Of a DNA stretch of 64,000 nt, positions 14,166 through 25,476 are shown one piece after another. The stretch covers positions 1,736,001 to 1,800,000 of the forward strand of contig SRSI01000009.1 of assembly GCA_005656395.1 (NCBI GenBank), in the 5' to 3' direction. Each line of letters opens with the position of its first letter. Positions within the stretch are counted from its first letter, which is position 1. Position numbers and translations under genes: made by a program. The notes beneath the pieces are model-generated. The model was not told the origin of the DNA. It saw only the letters and a list, made by a program, of their open reading frames with translations, and searched no databases. Origin of the DNA: Strongyloides papillosus. Its lineage: Eukaryota; Nematoda; Chromadorea; Rhabditida; Strongyloididae.

Positions 14166-16779
14166 TTAATTTATTTTATTAATATTATTTAAAACTGGCA
14201 ATTTAGAATAAATTCTTCCTCCATCTTTTGAGTAAGACATATAAATTCTGGCATTATAATAATAAAAAATATCGTGTTTAGATGATTCAATTTGGTCCTC
14301 AAAAACAAAATTATCATCTTTATCAATAATCGTTGTTTCTATTAAATTCTTGATTTCATTTCGTTTGTTATTTTCAATTTTAATAATATTATTATCTGCT
14401 ATATCCATTAAAATGTGTTCTATATATGAAGCATCACTTCCGCTATTAAATAAAAATGATTTCAAAAGGAAGCTTCTCTCAATATAGTTTTCTATAAAAC
14501 TAAAATCATTTAAAATGTTTTCATACATTTCTATATTTGATTCATATGTAGATTGTAGAAAATCGATTGAAAGTTTTTTGAATTTTTTATTTACCGTTGG
14601 TGAAAACTTTTCGAAATTATCAAACAATAGTTGTATCATGCCTTTGAACACAGAGGGAAGAATTAAAGATATCAATTCACCAAATGTAATATTTTTAATT
14701 TTATCAATAGTTTTTTTCCATTCTTCATTTTCATTGAAATGCTTTTTTTGTTTATATACAGAAAGTGGAATACATTCATCCCATGCTTTTCTCCACGTAT
14801 TATCTTTACTAGACATCCTTGGAGAAAATTCATATTTATTATTTTCATTATTGAATATCCAATCGTTTGGTGAGTGCCAACGAATAAAGTCTTCAAAACA
14901 ACATTTAGGATTTGCTGCTTTAAAAGCGGACATATCGGATATTAAAAATATTAACTGATTAACATTCCTCTCTTCTGAATTTATTTTAATCATATTCTCC
15001 ATTTCATTATGAAACATTTCCTCTGTTTGTGGAATTTTATCTTGTAAGATAGGAATATAAATATTCTCATCTGGATAATGATAAAGAGTTAATTTTGATT
15101 TACAACTTCTTCCATTATATTTTTGATAGTCGTTAAATGATGACCATTTCTTTTTTGAATTTATACAACATTGTAAAAATTCAATATCTTGTTGAAGAGT
15201 TGAATGACTAAAAATAGGTTGACTTTTTTTTGGGATTCCGGGTATATGTTTGCTGATTTCAAAATAATTTTGAAGATAATTTAAAAATTCATTCCACAAG
15301 ATGCAAGAAAATATTATACCGTGTTTTTCTTTATATAAGATTATAGATATTGTGAGAGATATGAATTCTATAATAGAATATGACGGTGCCGATTTACTTT
15401 TATCCAGATTTATTTTAATAAGTAAATATTCGTTATCACAGCATTCGCTATTATTTTGTTTTATTGGTGGATGCTTTGCACAATTAAATAATTTTTTAAT
15501 GATGGCTTTACTATTTAATTGAAAGCCTTTTATCTCTTCAACTGTAACCGTTTTTAATGATAAATCTAATGAATTATTAGAATCAATTTTTACATTTTCC
15601 GAAAAGAATAATGAGTTTGTAAAATTTTTTTTACTAACTCGTTCATTAACATTTAATAAAATATTTTGAATAGAAGTATTGAAAATTTCAAAATCCTTAA
15701 ATAATGTCAAATATTCTTTTAAGATGTTTGTTAAAAAGTTGCTACCATCATTTTTAAATTTGGTATGAAATAGCCATTTTGATAAATTGTTATCTATTGA
15801 TAATATATTTAATTTACTATTGGAACATTTATTTACTTCACCATTACATTGCCTGTCATATTGAATTAATAATTTAAATCCTTTTATATAATTTTTAATC
15901 TCTTTTGAATTATTATCATATTTTAGAATCTCGAAAAGCTGATCCATGAATTGGAAATTTTCAAATAAGTATGAAAAAGTGTATTTACTTCTTTTGTCTT
16001 TCGTTAAATTATACGTGTATTCAAATTCACTAGAATGTAAGATATCACTTTCTTTAATTGTATCATATTTCTGCAAATTAGGGGAAATTATAAGATTGAA
16101 TTAACTTACAAAATGATCATAAAATATATCTACAATATTAAATTTCGAAATTGTTTTAAAATAACAAGACTTATATTCATATTTGGAATACTTATTTTTT
16201 TGGAAGCCATAAAATAGATGCTTAAAAGTGTTTTCAAATTGTATTAAGAAAGGGATATTGCAATAAATATCACAACACTCTAAACAAGACATCAATAATG
16301 TTAAGTCATCTTTACTTGAAATTACATTACTTTCTGATTCAGGGCATATTAAGATCCATTGAATAATTCCATATTTATTTACAAACTCTGGTACATTGGT
16401 ATAGAATTTGTTCATTATTATATTTTGGTAACTAGGAACATCACATTTTTCCGTAGATTCATTAATCTTTCCTATCTTAGGGTGATAATATTTTATTAAT
16501 AAGTTTATATTTTTAAATGAAAATTTCTCACTATTTTCAATCCATTCCTGAATAAAAATGTTTAATTCCAAAATATTTGGTACTTACTATTTCCTCTATA
16601 TTTTTCTTATTCAAATTTGTATTTTTTGTAACATGGATATTCCATTTTCGTAAAATAACTTCTAATGAAAAAGATGTTCTTTCAAAATCAGTAAGGTTTG
16701 TAAAATCATCCATTTCAAAAATATTATCAATTGTGTCTGTATCTAAATCAACGAGATTTGTAATCATTGAATTACTCAT
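14166..16779 (-). CDS. rbg-1: Rab3 GTPase-activating protein catalytic subunit
   Basis: Three exons on the minus strand (16779-16588, 16547-16110, 16070-14166) join in phase 0 across introns of 40 and 39 nt, giving 844 residues. Human RAB3GAP1 has about 980. Diagnostic features seen: an acidic N-terminus with DDFTNLTDFERTSF, the central block ILWNEFLNYLQNYFE followed by IPGIP and LQCC, the family signature FEDFIRWHSPNDW near residue 600, and PRM with Arg at about residue 628 at the position of the catalytic arginine finger. The known function is GAP activity toward Rab3 and GEF activity toward Rab18 as a heterodimer with RAB3GAP2, acting in synaptic vesicle exocytosis and ER or autophagy trafficking. 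The start at 16779 is the first ATG; an upstream in-frame GTG exists but is unlikely to be used. The 3' end faces the SK channel gene with 112-362 bp between stops. Confidence 0.93.
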
Positions 16780-17524
16780 AGTATCACACTCACAAATTTT
16801 TGTATCGAAATACACGGATCATTCTCTAAAATGAGACGATACAAAAATTAATTATTTTTACATATATTTTCATGTATGTGCGTACATTGGCGTAATAAAA
16901 TTATTTTTTGCGATATATTAAATTCAAAATTTTTTAATTTTATCTTTTATAAAATTTGATTCTTTATAGTTTTACTCTCACCTGGATTTATTTTTATTTT
17001 TAGAAAGAAATCAAATATTTTAAAAAACATCCACTCATTTTAAGTGAAGATTGATACAAATTGACAGCTACGTTTTAATAGATTTTGCATATGTCATCTT
17101 ACTACAAATTTTAATGTATGGTTTAGGTAATTTTGAGATAGACTTTTTTGCATGTAGTGTATCATACATTCTTTAAAAAATTTTTTATGATAAAACTGTA
17201 CAATATAATTTTATATAACTTTGTAATAATTATTAAATTTTATAAAAAAGTTTATTTATAAACATAAATATTACATATTTTAAAGTTAAAACTTTTTATT
17301 TTAGAAAGTAATATTTTTAAAAAAAATTTTTTTTGTTAACCTCTTCATCATTAAATATCTATTTTTCCTAGTCCTCCTGTGTTTCCTGTTCTTCTTTATC
17401 CACAATAAAAAAATATCAACCAATCTTGAAAAAACTTTTAAAAATAAAATAATATATACTATGAATAATCTTAGTTTAACAAGAAATAGTGATCAAAAGA
17501 AGAATAGAAAAGTACTATAACAGA
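16780..17524. other. Intergenic DNA upstream of the Rab3GAP gene
   Basis: No open frame with coding character. The left part (about 16780-16900) is the presumed promoter of the Rab3GAP gene and is slightly richer in GC. A pyrimidine-rich patch at about 17340-17400 has no assignable function. Confidence 0.45.
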
Positions 17525-18205
17525 ATGGGGCAAGCACTATTTGAAAAATTTTGTATCTTAGAACAAGGTGCATCACATTTTCCAGGTATTTTTAATAGTA
17601 ATTTTTAATATATATTTTTAAGATTTAAAGGACTATCTTTTTAAGAATACTAAAATAGAAGTTTGCAAAATATTATTTTACCTATAATCTCTGATGGGAC
17701 AGTTGAAGAATTATTATCATCAGGAACAAGAACTAAAATATCAACTGAGATGGATTGCGATAATGATATAAAAGAGGATGTACTTTCTCTATATGCATCA
17801 ACAACCTCTGGAGACGTTAATCTTTTCCATGGAGCAGTTATAACTTTAGAAACAAAAATAGCTGTGGGTTAGTTCTTAAAAAATCTCACGAATCACTAGC
17901 ACAATTCTTGATGTCTAGTTATAAGGATGGACTTGTTAAAGCTCTGGAGGGATCAGTTGATAATGCAAAATCTCATTTATTTGATTATTTAATCTTATAT
18001 GCTGATAGGTGTAAAATAGCAGTATCAGGATCCAGTAAATTTGTGGGAACTTTTATACTAAGCTTCAAGAATTCAAGTCAAGTTAATAAAAATGAAATTA
18101 GTTTGCTTACTTCAGCACAAGGAGCAGTAATGAAAAGTGTTTAAATTAAAAAGAAATACTGATGGTACTTTGAAAAAACAATTAGATGAAGCTATTAAAG
18201 AATAG
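17525..18205 (+). pseudogene. Frameshifted gene relic, family not recognised
   Basis: Several protein-like stretches follow one another in the same direction but in different frames. The first begins MGQALFEKF at 17525. A second runs 17663-17870 and includes PIISDGTVEELLSSGTRTK. A third, 17866-18142, includes GLVLKKSHESLAQFL and SHLFDYLILYADRCKIAVSG. A fourth, to 18205, includes TDGTLKKQLDEAIKE. A +2 shift at about 17865 and another shift at about 18140 break the frame, with no GT...AG pair that would repair them. Codon content is more GC-rich than the flanks. I cannot name the family. It is probably a decayed gene or a decayed duplicate of a gene elsewhere. An intact multi-exon gene with odd introns is less likely. 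Confidence 0.55.
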
Positions 18206-18599
18206 ATAATTTTGTTATTAATAAGAATTAATATTTACTTTAAGTTGAGAGGATCTTGCTCTGAGTTTATTACAAATAAAAAATTTTTAATTATTATATA
18301 ATTAATTTTTTAAAAACACACTAATAAAAAATAAATAAAGGAAGATTGTAAAAATCATTTGGAATTTTTGACACCCTTGTGTTTTCTTTTTTTAAATAAA
18401 AAAGTTTTTACGTAGTTTTAAAATGTATAGTGGTTGCTATTTATTTTTAAAAATAATTTTCATCCTTTTAATATTTTCTTATATATTTTCCTGTTTTCTT
18501 TTTCAGACTAAAATTATGATGTCACCAGATTAAGAGATTATTATTTCTAAATTAGACCATGGCAAATACCTACTAACCCAAATAAAGCTAGTGTGGATT

Positions 18600-19087
18600 T
18601 ACCCATATAAAAAGTCCTCGGTGCTCAATCTCCTGTTTTTGATGGCATTTACAAAACTACAATAAAGGAAGCACAATCAAATGCCATCGAAATAGAAAAT
18701 TTCCATGTTGATGTTGTAAAAAAATGTTAAAATATGTCTACAAAGATGAGGTTTCAGACATCCAAAGTATCGCCGATGAAATGTTTGAAATCGCGAACAG
18801 GTATGGAATGCGTGGATTGAAACAAAGACTGAAATCCTTCATGTGTATTAGACTCACTACTGATAATGTATGTGAACGTTTGGTGTTATCGGGAAGTACC
18901 GTGTTCAACGTCTGAAAAGACGTTATCAAAAACTCATCCCTAAAAATGGAAGATGGCTCACTCAAACTAAGGAATGTGGAGGAGAATTACCTTCACTGAA
19001 CCCTCTTTACTACACAGACTTCTTTTGAAATTTCTAGACAAGAATCCAGCAGAAAGAATGTCAGAAGGAGAGGAAAATGAAATATAG
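18600..19087 (+). pseudogene. BTB/POZ-domain (SPOP-like MATH/BTB) pseudogene
   Basis: The sequence reads GAQSPVFDGIYK, then AIEIENFHVDVVKKM, then LKYVYKDEVSDIQSIADEM and ANRYGMRGLKQRLKSFM. This follows the BTB core of SPOP-like proteins (A-x-SPVF, then I-x-D, then F-x-x-x-L-x-Y-I-Y, then A-x-Y-x-x-x-x-L). A one-base deletion in the A run at about 18718-18724 breaks the frame between VV and KML. A TGA at about 18913 and a further shift interrupt the C-terminal part. Such proteins act as substrate adaptors of cullin-3 ubiquitin ligases and are highly multiplied in nematodes, so a decayed copy is plausible. The N-terminal MATH part and the start of the BTB domain are not recognisable. Confidence 0.68.
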
Positions 19088-19210
19088 AATATTTAAGTAA
19101 TTATTAAATTTCCCATTTTGTTGATTTGTCTAATAAAAATATACCGTTAATTAGTGTTAAATTAATTTTTAAAAAATAGAAATTGGCTTCACAAAATAAA
19201 AGTTTTATAA

Positions 19211-19400
19211 TTATTTTCTTCCTTGATTGGTCAAGCTCGATGTTGGACATGGACAATACTCTAAAATATGATATACCAAAATAAAATGAAATAAAAAGCT
19301 TACCGGAATCTCTTCCTGGTTTTCCAATAGGTCTAGCATCGAGTTACAAGTGGTAGCTCTCTTGTTACATCTTTATAAGGGCCATACTACTCAAAAGAAA
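19211..19400 (-). pseudogene. 3' fragment of a decayed cuticle collagen gene
   Basis: On the minus strand, DARPIGKPGRDS ends at a GTAAGC donor (exon limit 19304). After a 43-nt intron with a TTTTAG acceptor, the frame continues as EYCPCPTSSLTNQGRK and a stop at 19211. The EYCPCP tail after a Gly-X-Y stretch matches the end of the intact collagen at 40363-41394 (AEYCPCP). Upstream, GPY and ELPLVTR remain but the frame is broken by a TAG and the Gly repeat is lost. The preserved splice sites point to decay of a genomic copy and not to a retrocopy. Confidence 0.62.
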
Positions 19401-20001
19401 TGTGTTTTATGTTTTAAATAACCAACTCTTTAAAAAATATAAAAAAGTTTTTGGTTATTGTTTCATTGTTTCGATTAAATAACTATCGAAAATATTTAAA
19501 CTTAAGTATCAATTGTAACTAAAATTATCTCGTCTTGTGTTTGTTTGTAACATTTTTCAAATTTAATGCGTTAAAAACTGTAACCAAAGTACTACAAAAC
19601 TTTCAAAATCTAAATACTTTATCAATAGAAATTAAAATGAAAAAAATTTATTTTCGAATCTATTTACTTATCATTTATTTCAATGGACTAAAGAATATGA
19701 AATTTCTTTTATTTAAAATCTCTCTATATATAACAATCTTATTTCTACGCTTACATTATTATAAATAATTCAATTGTTTATTATTTCTTACACAAACTTT
19801 TTATCATAAACCGATGTTTTAATCTTGCAGAAAATTTCTTAATAATCATTTATTGCGTAGTAAAAAATACACCTACTTAAATATATATTTTTAATAAATA
19901 AAATCATAGTAATATATTCAAAAATAACTTCTTTAAATATACAAGCACCAAGATTATTAAACTCGTTTTTGGATATAAATACATTTATAGATTGTATATT
20001 A
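19401..20001. other. Intergenic DNA
   Basis: No supported gene. An unbroken frame at 19535-19768 has the composition of AT-rich noise (Phe, Leu, Ile and Tyr). The right end is the 3' flank of the ANKLE2-like gene. Confidence 0.5.
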
Positions 20002-21727
20002 TTAATTAAATAAAACAGTTCTATTCCAATTTTTTTCGTAACCGCGACTTTTAGTTCCTAAAAGTTTTTTGTACCGAGGTGAATCAATTGGAGGAAGATC
20101 TCTTATATTTTTTGCAGGTAAGTGATCGCATGAAGCAATAAAAAGTTTGACATAGAAATATTCGTCATCCTTCCATTTCTTACATTCATCTTTTAATATT
20201 TCATACAAATACATATCTTCTTTTGTAGGTGTTAAACTTGATAAAAATAAACTGTCTTCGGGGTTAAATGTATCCTCATTACTAATTCTATTCATGTGAT
20301 TTCCAACAAGTTCACTATAATTCTTGAAGATTGGTGTTGACACTTTTGGAGATGATGGAGGAGTTGAAAATTCCATCTCTTCATCAGATTCGCTATTTCC
20401 AATATTATATAAAGATGTTGAATCAATACTACTTTCCTCAGAACTTGGTGAATTAAGTTTTAAAATTTTCTCCATTAATGAAGTCAATTTGTCAATGTCA
20501 TTAGTAACACTGTCCATACAATCTACGAATTTTGTTTGATCATAAATATTTTCAAAATAAGTATCTAGCATTCTTAATGATTCATGACTATTTACATTTA
20601 TATATTCTTTTAAGAAATCAAAATACTGTGAATACTCAACATTGTACAAACGAGATAACATAAATCCTCTTCGTTCATATATTAAATTTCCCAAAGATAA
20701 ACTCTGGCTATCAAGTTTGAGCCAACTTTCTTTAAATTTTTCAGCAAGCTCCTCAGGAATGGGACCGGCACAACCTATTAAAAGTTCCTCATTAAACAAG
20801 TTAACATTTGTTGTATTTCCATCTAATTTACAGAATGGATCCCCCTTAGAAATGACAGCTCTTGGTTTTTTGGTTTGATATGGTGTTATGTACATTGATA
20901 CATAAGAAGATTTAAACAAAATTCTTATCTCATTTGCTAAATCCTCATTGTATTCTAGACATTGACTACAAATAATATCATAAGCAGTTTTTTCCTTTCT
21001 GTAAATATAATAAAATATTATTTATATATGAAAAAACAACTAAAACTTACCTATTCCTTATTGACGTATTTGTCATTTCATACTTAAGAAGCAGACAAAC
21101 AACCTCCTTATATCCAAAAGCACAAGCATAATGTAGCGGTGTCTTCTCAAAATTTTTATCCAAACTATTTAATAATTTGTCCCAATATACATCAATTCTT
21201 AATTTAAACATATCATTTTTCTCATACAATTGTTCCCAGAAACTATCTTTTTTTAATGTTGTAAGCATAAAATTCATTGCTTCAACATTATTAAATCTCG
21301 CTGCTTGATATACTGCGTTAGTCTTTGAACCACTAAATATAATTTGTGGCATATCAGTATCGGTGTTAACAAGATATTTTGGATTTCCTTCGATGCACAA
21401 TTTGATCTTTTCAAAATCCTTCATTTTGATCGCGTTGTTGAAAAGTGATAATTCTCTCATTGATGGAGTTGGAAATGTTTTCACTCTATCAAATGGAATA
21501 TCTCTAGTAACAGTGGAATTCACATTGTTATTTATATGTCTTTCGTACTTTTCCCAGTCAATAGAATTATTTGTCATAAACTTCTTGTACGTACTTAAAG
21601 GATAAAAACGCGCTTGTGTATTTTTCCCAAGACTTTTAAGGTAATCTGTAGCATCTTTTATTGAATCAAACTCATTAACTGTTCTATTTTCATGTAGTAT
21701 CACAAAAAACTTCCCAGGTGAAGTCAT
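20002..21727 (-). CDS. ANKLE2/LEM-4-like ankyrin-repeat protein
   Basis: Two exons (21727-21051 and 20998-20002) join in phase 2 over a 52-nt intron to give 557 residues. Seen: an N-terminal module FFVILHENRTVNEFDSIKDA resembling the RNase H1/viroplasmin-type fold found in ANKLE2, two ankyrin units (TNAVYQAARFNNVEAMNFML; TPLHYACAFGYKEVVCLLL), the ANKLE2 signature CAGPIPEELAEKFKESW, and a Ser/acidic-rich C-terminal region. Family knowledge: ANKLE2 and C. elegans LEM-4 recruit PP2A and restrain VRK1 so that BAF is dephosphorylated and the nuclear envelope re-forms after mitosis. No LEM domain or transmembrane helix is visible upstream of the viroplasmin-like module, so either the N-terminus has been lost in this lineage or an upstream exon was missed. 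BAF itself is encoded at 36338-36645. Confidence 0.85.
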
Positions 21728-24700
21728 CACTATTGTGTAGAAATAAAATTAAAGATTAAAAACGTGGCTAAATATGATTGATGAAATAAGACTTCTTCAG
21801 TGACAAACACCAATTTCTTTAGAAGAATTTGGGGAAAAGTTCGTATGCATGATTTGATCATAAACATAAAATTGAGGTAAAAATTGATGTAGTGTCTTGT
21901 CGTTTGTATAATATTTGATACTATAGTTTTTTTTATGTAAAACATCTACCAAATATACATTTTTAATCATTTTAACTGATGGATGATACATTAGTTATGG
22001 AGGTATACGATGTATGGATTTACAGGCAGATTATTCAAGTAGCTTATTTTTATGTTATTGCACTAGTTCAGTATTATTTTTTTTACGTCTGCCGTCTTTT
22101 TTACTTTTTTTATGAATTGCACTTTTTCTTTGTTTTCAAGCAAATGTTTGTCGTACGTTGAGATGACTTTTCTACCACTATGAATTAGGGTTAGTGAGAA
22201 TTAGTTATTTTTTTAAATTTTAGGAACGTTATTGAATATAATATTTTATGATTTATGGAATAATAATTGAACAGATCATATAAATGTTTTTTCTATTATT
22301 GAATGTGCTTGTGTTATTAACTAGCTTATGAGTTTTTGGTAGTATTGTTATTGGTCAAATGAAATTTTTTACCGTACAATTATTTAAGCTTACCAGAAAT
22401 CATAACTAAAATTGTAATTGTTGTTAGAGAAAATCTTTTTATCTCAAATAGATTTTTGTGAATAAAATTAAAGTTGGTGTTGATTTAACTATTTATAGAT
22501 AAATTAGAGTTTAAATCGAAAGTGCAAATACATTAATTTGATAAATTTTGATACGAATGGTAGGATTACTCAAATTATTAGGGTATGGAAAGATTGTAAA
22601 CAAATTTAAAAAAGATAAATTATAATATGATGTGAACTTTTGATAAAAGAAATATCGTTTTAACGTGAAGTTCAAACTGAAAGTGGTATTTTTTTAGTAC
22701 TGTATTCTAATGAATATTTATAAGGATTACAAATTTTGAAGGTTAAAGAAATTATTTTTCGTCCTACAATAATTTCATTATAGTCCTTCAATCTTGATCA
22801 AACTTCTGATTACTTTTTTTTGTCACGTCTTGATATGCTCCAACATGTTTACAAGTAATTTTAGTAAATTTGATAACTTTTTAATAGTTCAAGGTGTAAG
22901 GAGCTATATCAATCAAAAGTTTACATGTCCTAAAGATTAATTTTAGTTGGTTTGAACAATATTGGTTGCTTTGTTACAATATATTTTTTTCTATCTTGTT
23001 TTAATACCTTTATAGTGTTATTTTATCATATTTGTAAAAATAGTTGGTAATGATGATAAAATTATAACTTTATGCAATAAATAGGGGAGTGTCATCAATA
23101 GTTTTTATTCTTAGATAATTTCTAAATAAGTATTTATTTTGATTAACGAAGTATAAATTTTTCTAACTAGTTGAAAGTACTTATATTTTAATGGAAATTA
23201 TTTAGCTATAGAATTACATTTTATAACAATTGTAATTAAATTTGTATGTAATTATACTGGAAAAATGTTAGGTATATTGACATATTTAGTAAAAAAGAAA
23301 TGATATTTTGACTCTCCAAGTTACATGGAACTTTTTTAATTTTAGAATATTTTTGGGTAACTCTTTTTATTATTTAACTCTTCAGTGTAACTTATATTGA
23401 AATTTATTTTCTTACAATTGCCTACAAAAGATATTATGTTGTATCAATTGCACCGTGTATTTATAAAATTATGTCATATATTCAATTAAAACAAAGTAAA
23501 CATTATTAACCTTTAATTATAAGAAATAAATTTAAATATTTTGCAATATTTACTATTAAGTAGTTTTTTAGTATTCAAATAAGTAAATACAAGAGTTAAA
23601 TAAACTTTATATAATAAACATCTGTGAGATATTTACTGATATTATGTCATTTAAGAACTTTTTTTTCGAATCTTGAAAAACAATAAGAAATTTCAATTTT
23701 TTTTACTTTATAAAAGAAAAGTAATGATACTTTAAAAATACATATTATAATGTGTTGTAGATATATTATGTAATATTTTAATAAACAATATTACTGATTC
23801 TTTGATTTATTTTACTTTTTAAAATCAACAAATAACATATTTCAATTTTTTGGACAGAATGTAAACTATCTGTATTTGTAAAGTAGAAAAAAATCAGTTT
23901 ACACAAATATATAAATATATTTTATTACTTATATATATAATGAATTAATAGTTCTTCGACCACTATCTATATTCATTATTTTATGATTTTGTTTTAAAAT
24001 TACATTTTTAAATTGCAAAATGATGTATTTCCATGATCTTGGACAAACGAAATATTTTTATATCGTTATACAAAAATTATATGTTTTAGATTGAGATTAT
24101 TTGTATAAAATGTTGATTAAGTAGAGATATGAATGAGGGTTGAGTTGTATTATTGTTCAGTGGTGTTAAATAAGTCATTTACAATATCTATCAATATGAC
24201 TTTCATATGTAAATCGAAAATACATTTATATGTTTATACAATGAAATGAGTTTTTTTAAAGTTTAGAAATAATATCTTTATGCTATTAAATTTTGTACAA
24301 TTTATATTTTTTTTTAATATTGCAAAAGATGTATATAAAAGTGTTTTATTCATATTCGAAATCAGAATTCCCTTTCACAATGACTTGTTTTTACTAAAAA
24401 TTTCTATAGTTTAATAAATTGTTGATTTTTATATTATTAGATGATTAATTGCTTTTTATTAGAAAAAAAAGTAGTTTGTACAAAGAATAATTAATAACTT
24501 TGAAATAGTATAATCTCCCATAAATTATATATCAAATAATAATGTTTTGATAGAAAGTTATGCATAAAGTGAACTAAATGTAAGAATTTGCATAAAAAGT
24601 ATTGGTAAATTTGCTATCTCAAATATATTCATATTTAGACATAACTATATGTAGACTCCTAATATATTACACAAATTAATTTATTCTTTAATTTTCAATT

Positions 24701-25467
24701 TTACACGTAGTTTACTTCTTCCATGCCAATTTAATGTAACCGTTTAATAAAAATGTATTCCTTTTGATCGCCACTTTACCGGTACGTTTTTTTTTTATAC
24801 TTTCTTTTATACAAATTTTGTTTGGAGAAATGTTTACAAATTTATTGTTATATTATTATACAGTTAATAAAGTTATTAAGTGATTATAACAAAGTTCATG
24901 ACTAGGTGAGTCGGCTTATTTAAATGAGTTGGTGGGGAAAAAATTCTATTTATATGAATAGTAAGGTGAAGTTTTTATTTTTTTTAGCGATATACCCAGT
25001 AAATTTGATACATTTATTTTAAAGTTTTATACAGTCCCTTTAATTTTATTTTTTAGTCTATATAGATAAACTTAGCGTATAATGTTTTATTTTACAGAAA
25101 AGAGTAGTACCCAAACGATTATTCTCTACATAGTATCATAAGCAACGTATGCCAACTAGATCGAATGATGATATAATCCTTTTAATAGCGTGATGAAATT
25201 AACATTATATAATAATAGAGAATTTGCTTAAAGTTAACACTTTTTTATTTTCAATTTGGTGTGAACACTTAATTATTGATAACTGGGTTATATATTTTTA
25301 ATAATTGTCATATAGTTAACGAAATAGACTTACATTTGCCTGTCTATTTCAAATGCATGGCTAAAGCTAAGCGGTGTATTTCACTAAATAATAGTCTTTT
25401 ACGAATAAATTATTTCGCTACGTTTTTACAATATGTAACGCTTTTATTAGAATTTAATTGTAATATA
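21728..25467. other. AT-rich intergenic DNA
   Basis: This 3.7-kb stretch separates two divergent genes. I found no spliceable coding sequence. A 60-codon frame at 21979-22161 is mostly aromatic and hydrophobic residues and looks like chance. The region from about 24890 to 25270 is less AT-rich and is the likely promoter of the kinesin gene. Confidence 0.5.
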
Positions 25468-25474
25468 ATTTTAG
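25468..25474 (+). promoter_or_regulatory. Probable trans-splice acceptor of the kinesin mRNA
   Basis: AATTTTAG ends two bases before the ATG at 25477 (AG/TTATG). The frame upstream is open back to 25276, but that part has no kinesin character. A spliced leader added here would remove it and fix the start. Confidence 0.6.
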
Positions 25475-25476
25475 TT

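Noticed and set aside
19535..19768. 77-codon plus-strand frame
   Set aside because: Composition is Phe/Leu/Ile/Tyr/Lys noise; no splice or trans-splice context.
21979..22161. 60-codon frame beginning MDDTLVMEVYDVW
   Set aside because: The beginning looks protein-like, but the remainder is almost all aromatic residues; no upstream acceptor and no plausible continuation.
25276..25476. N-terminal extension of the kinesin
   Set aside because: Open frame, but without kinesin similarity, and removed by the trans-splice acceptor at 25474.
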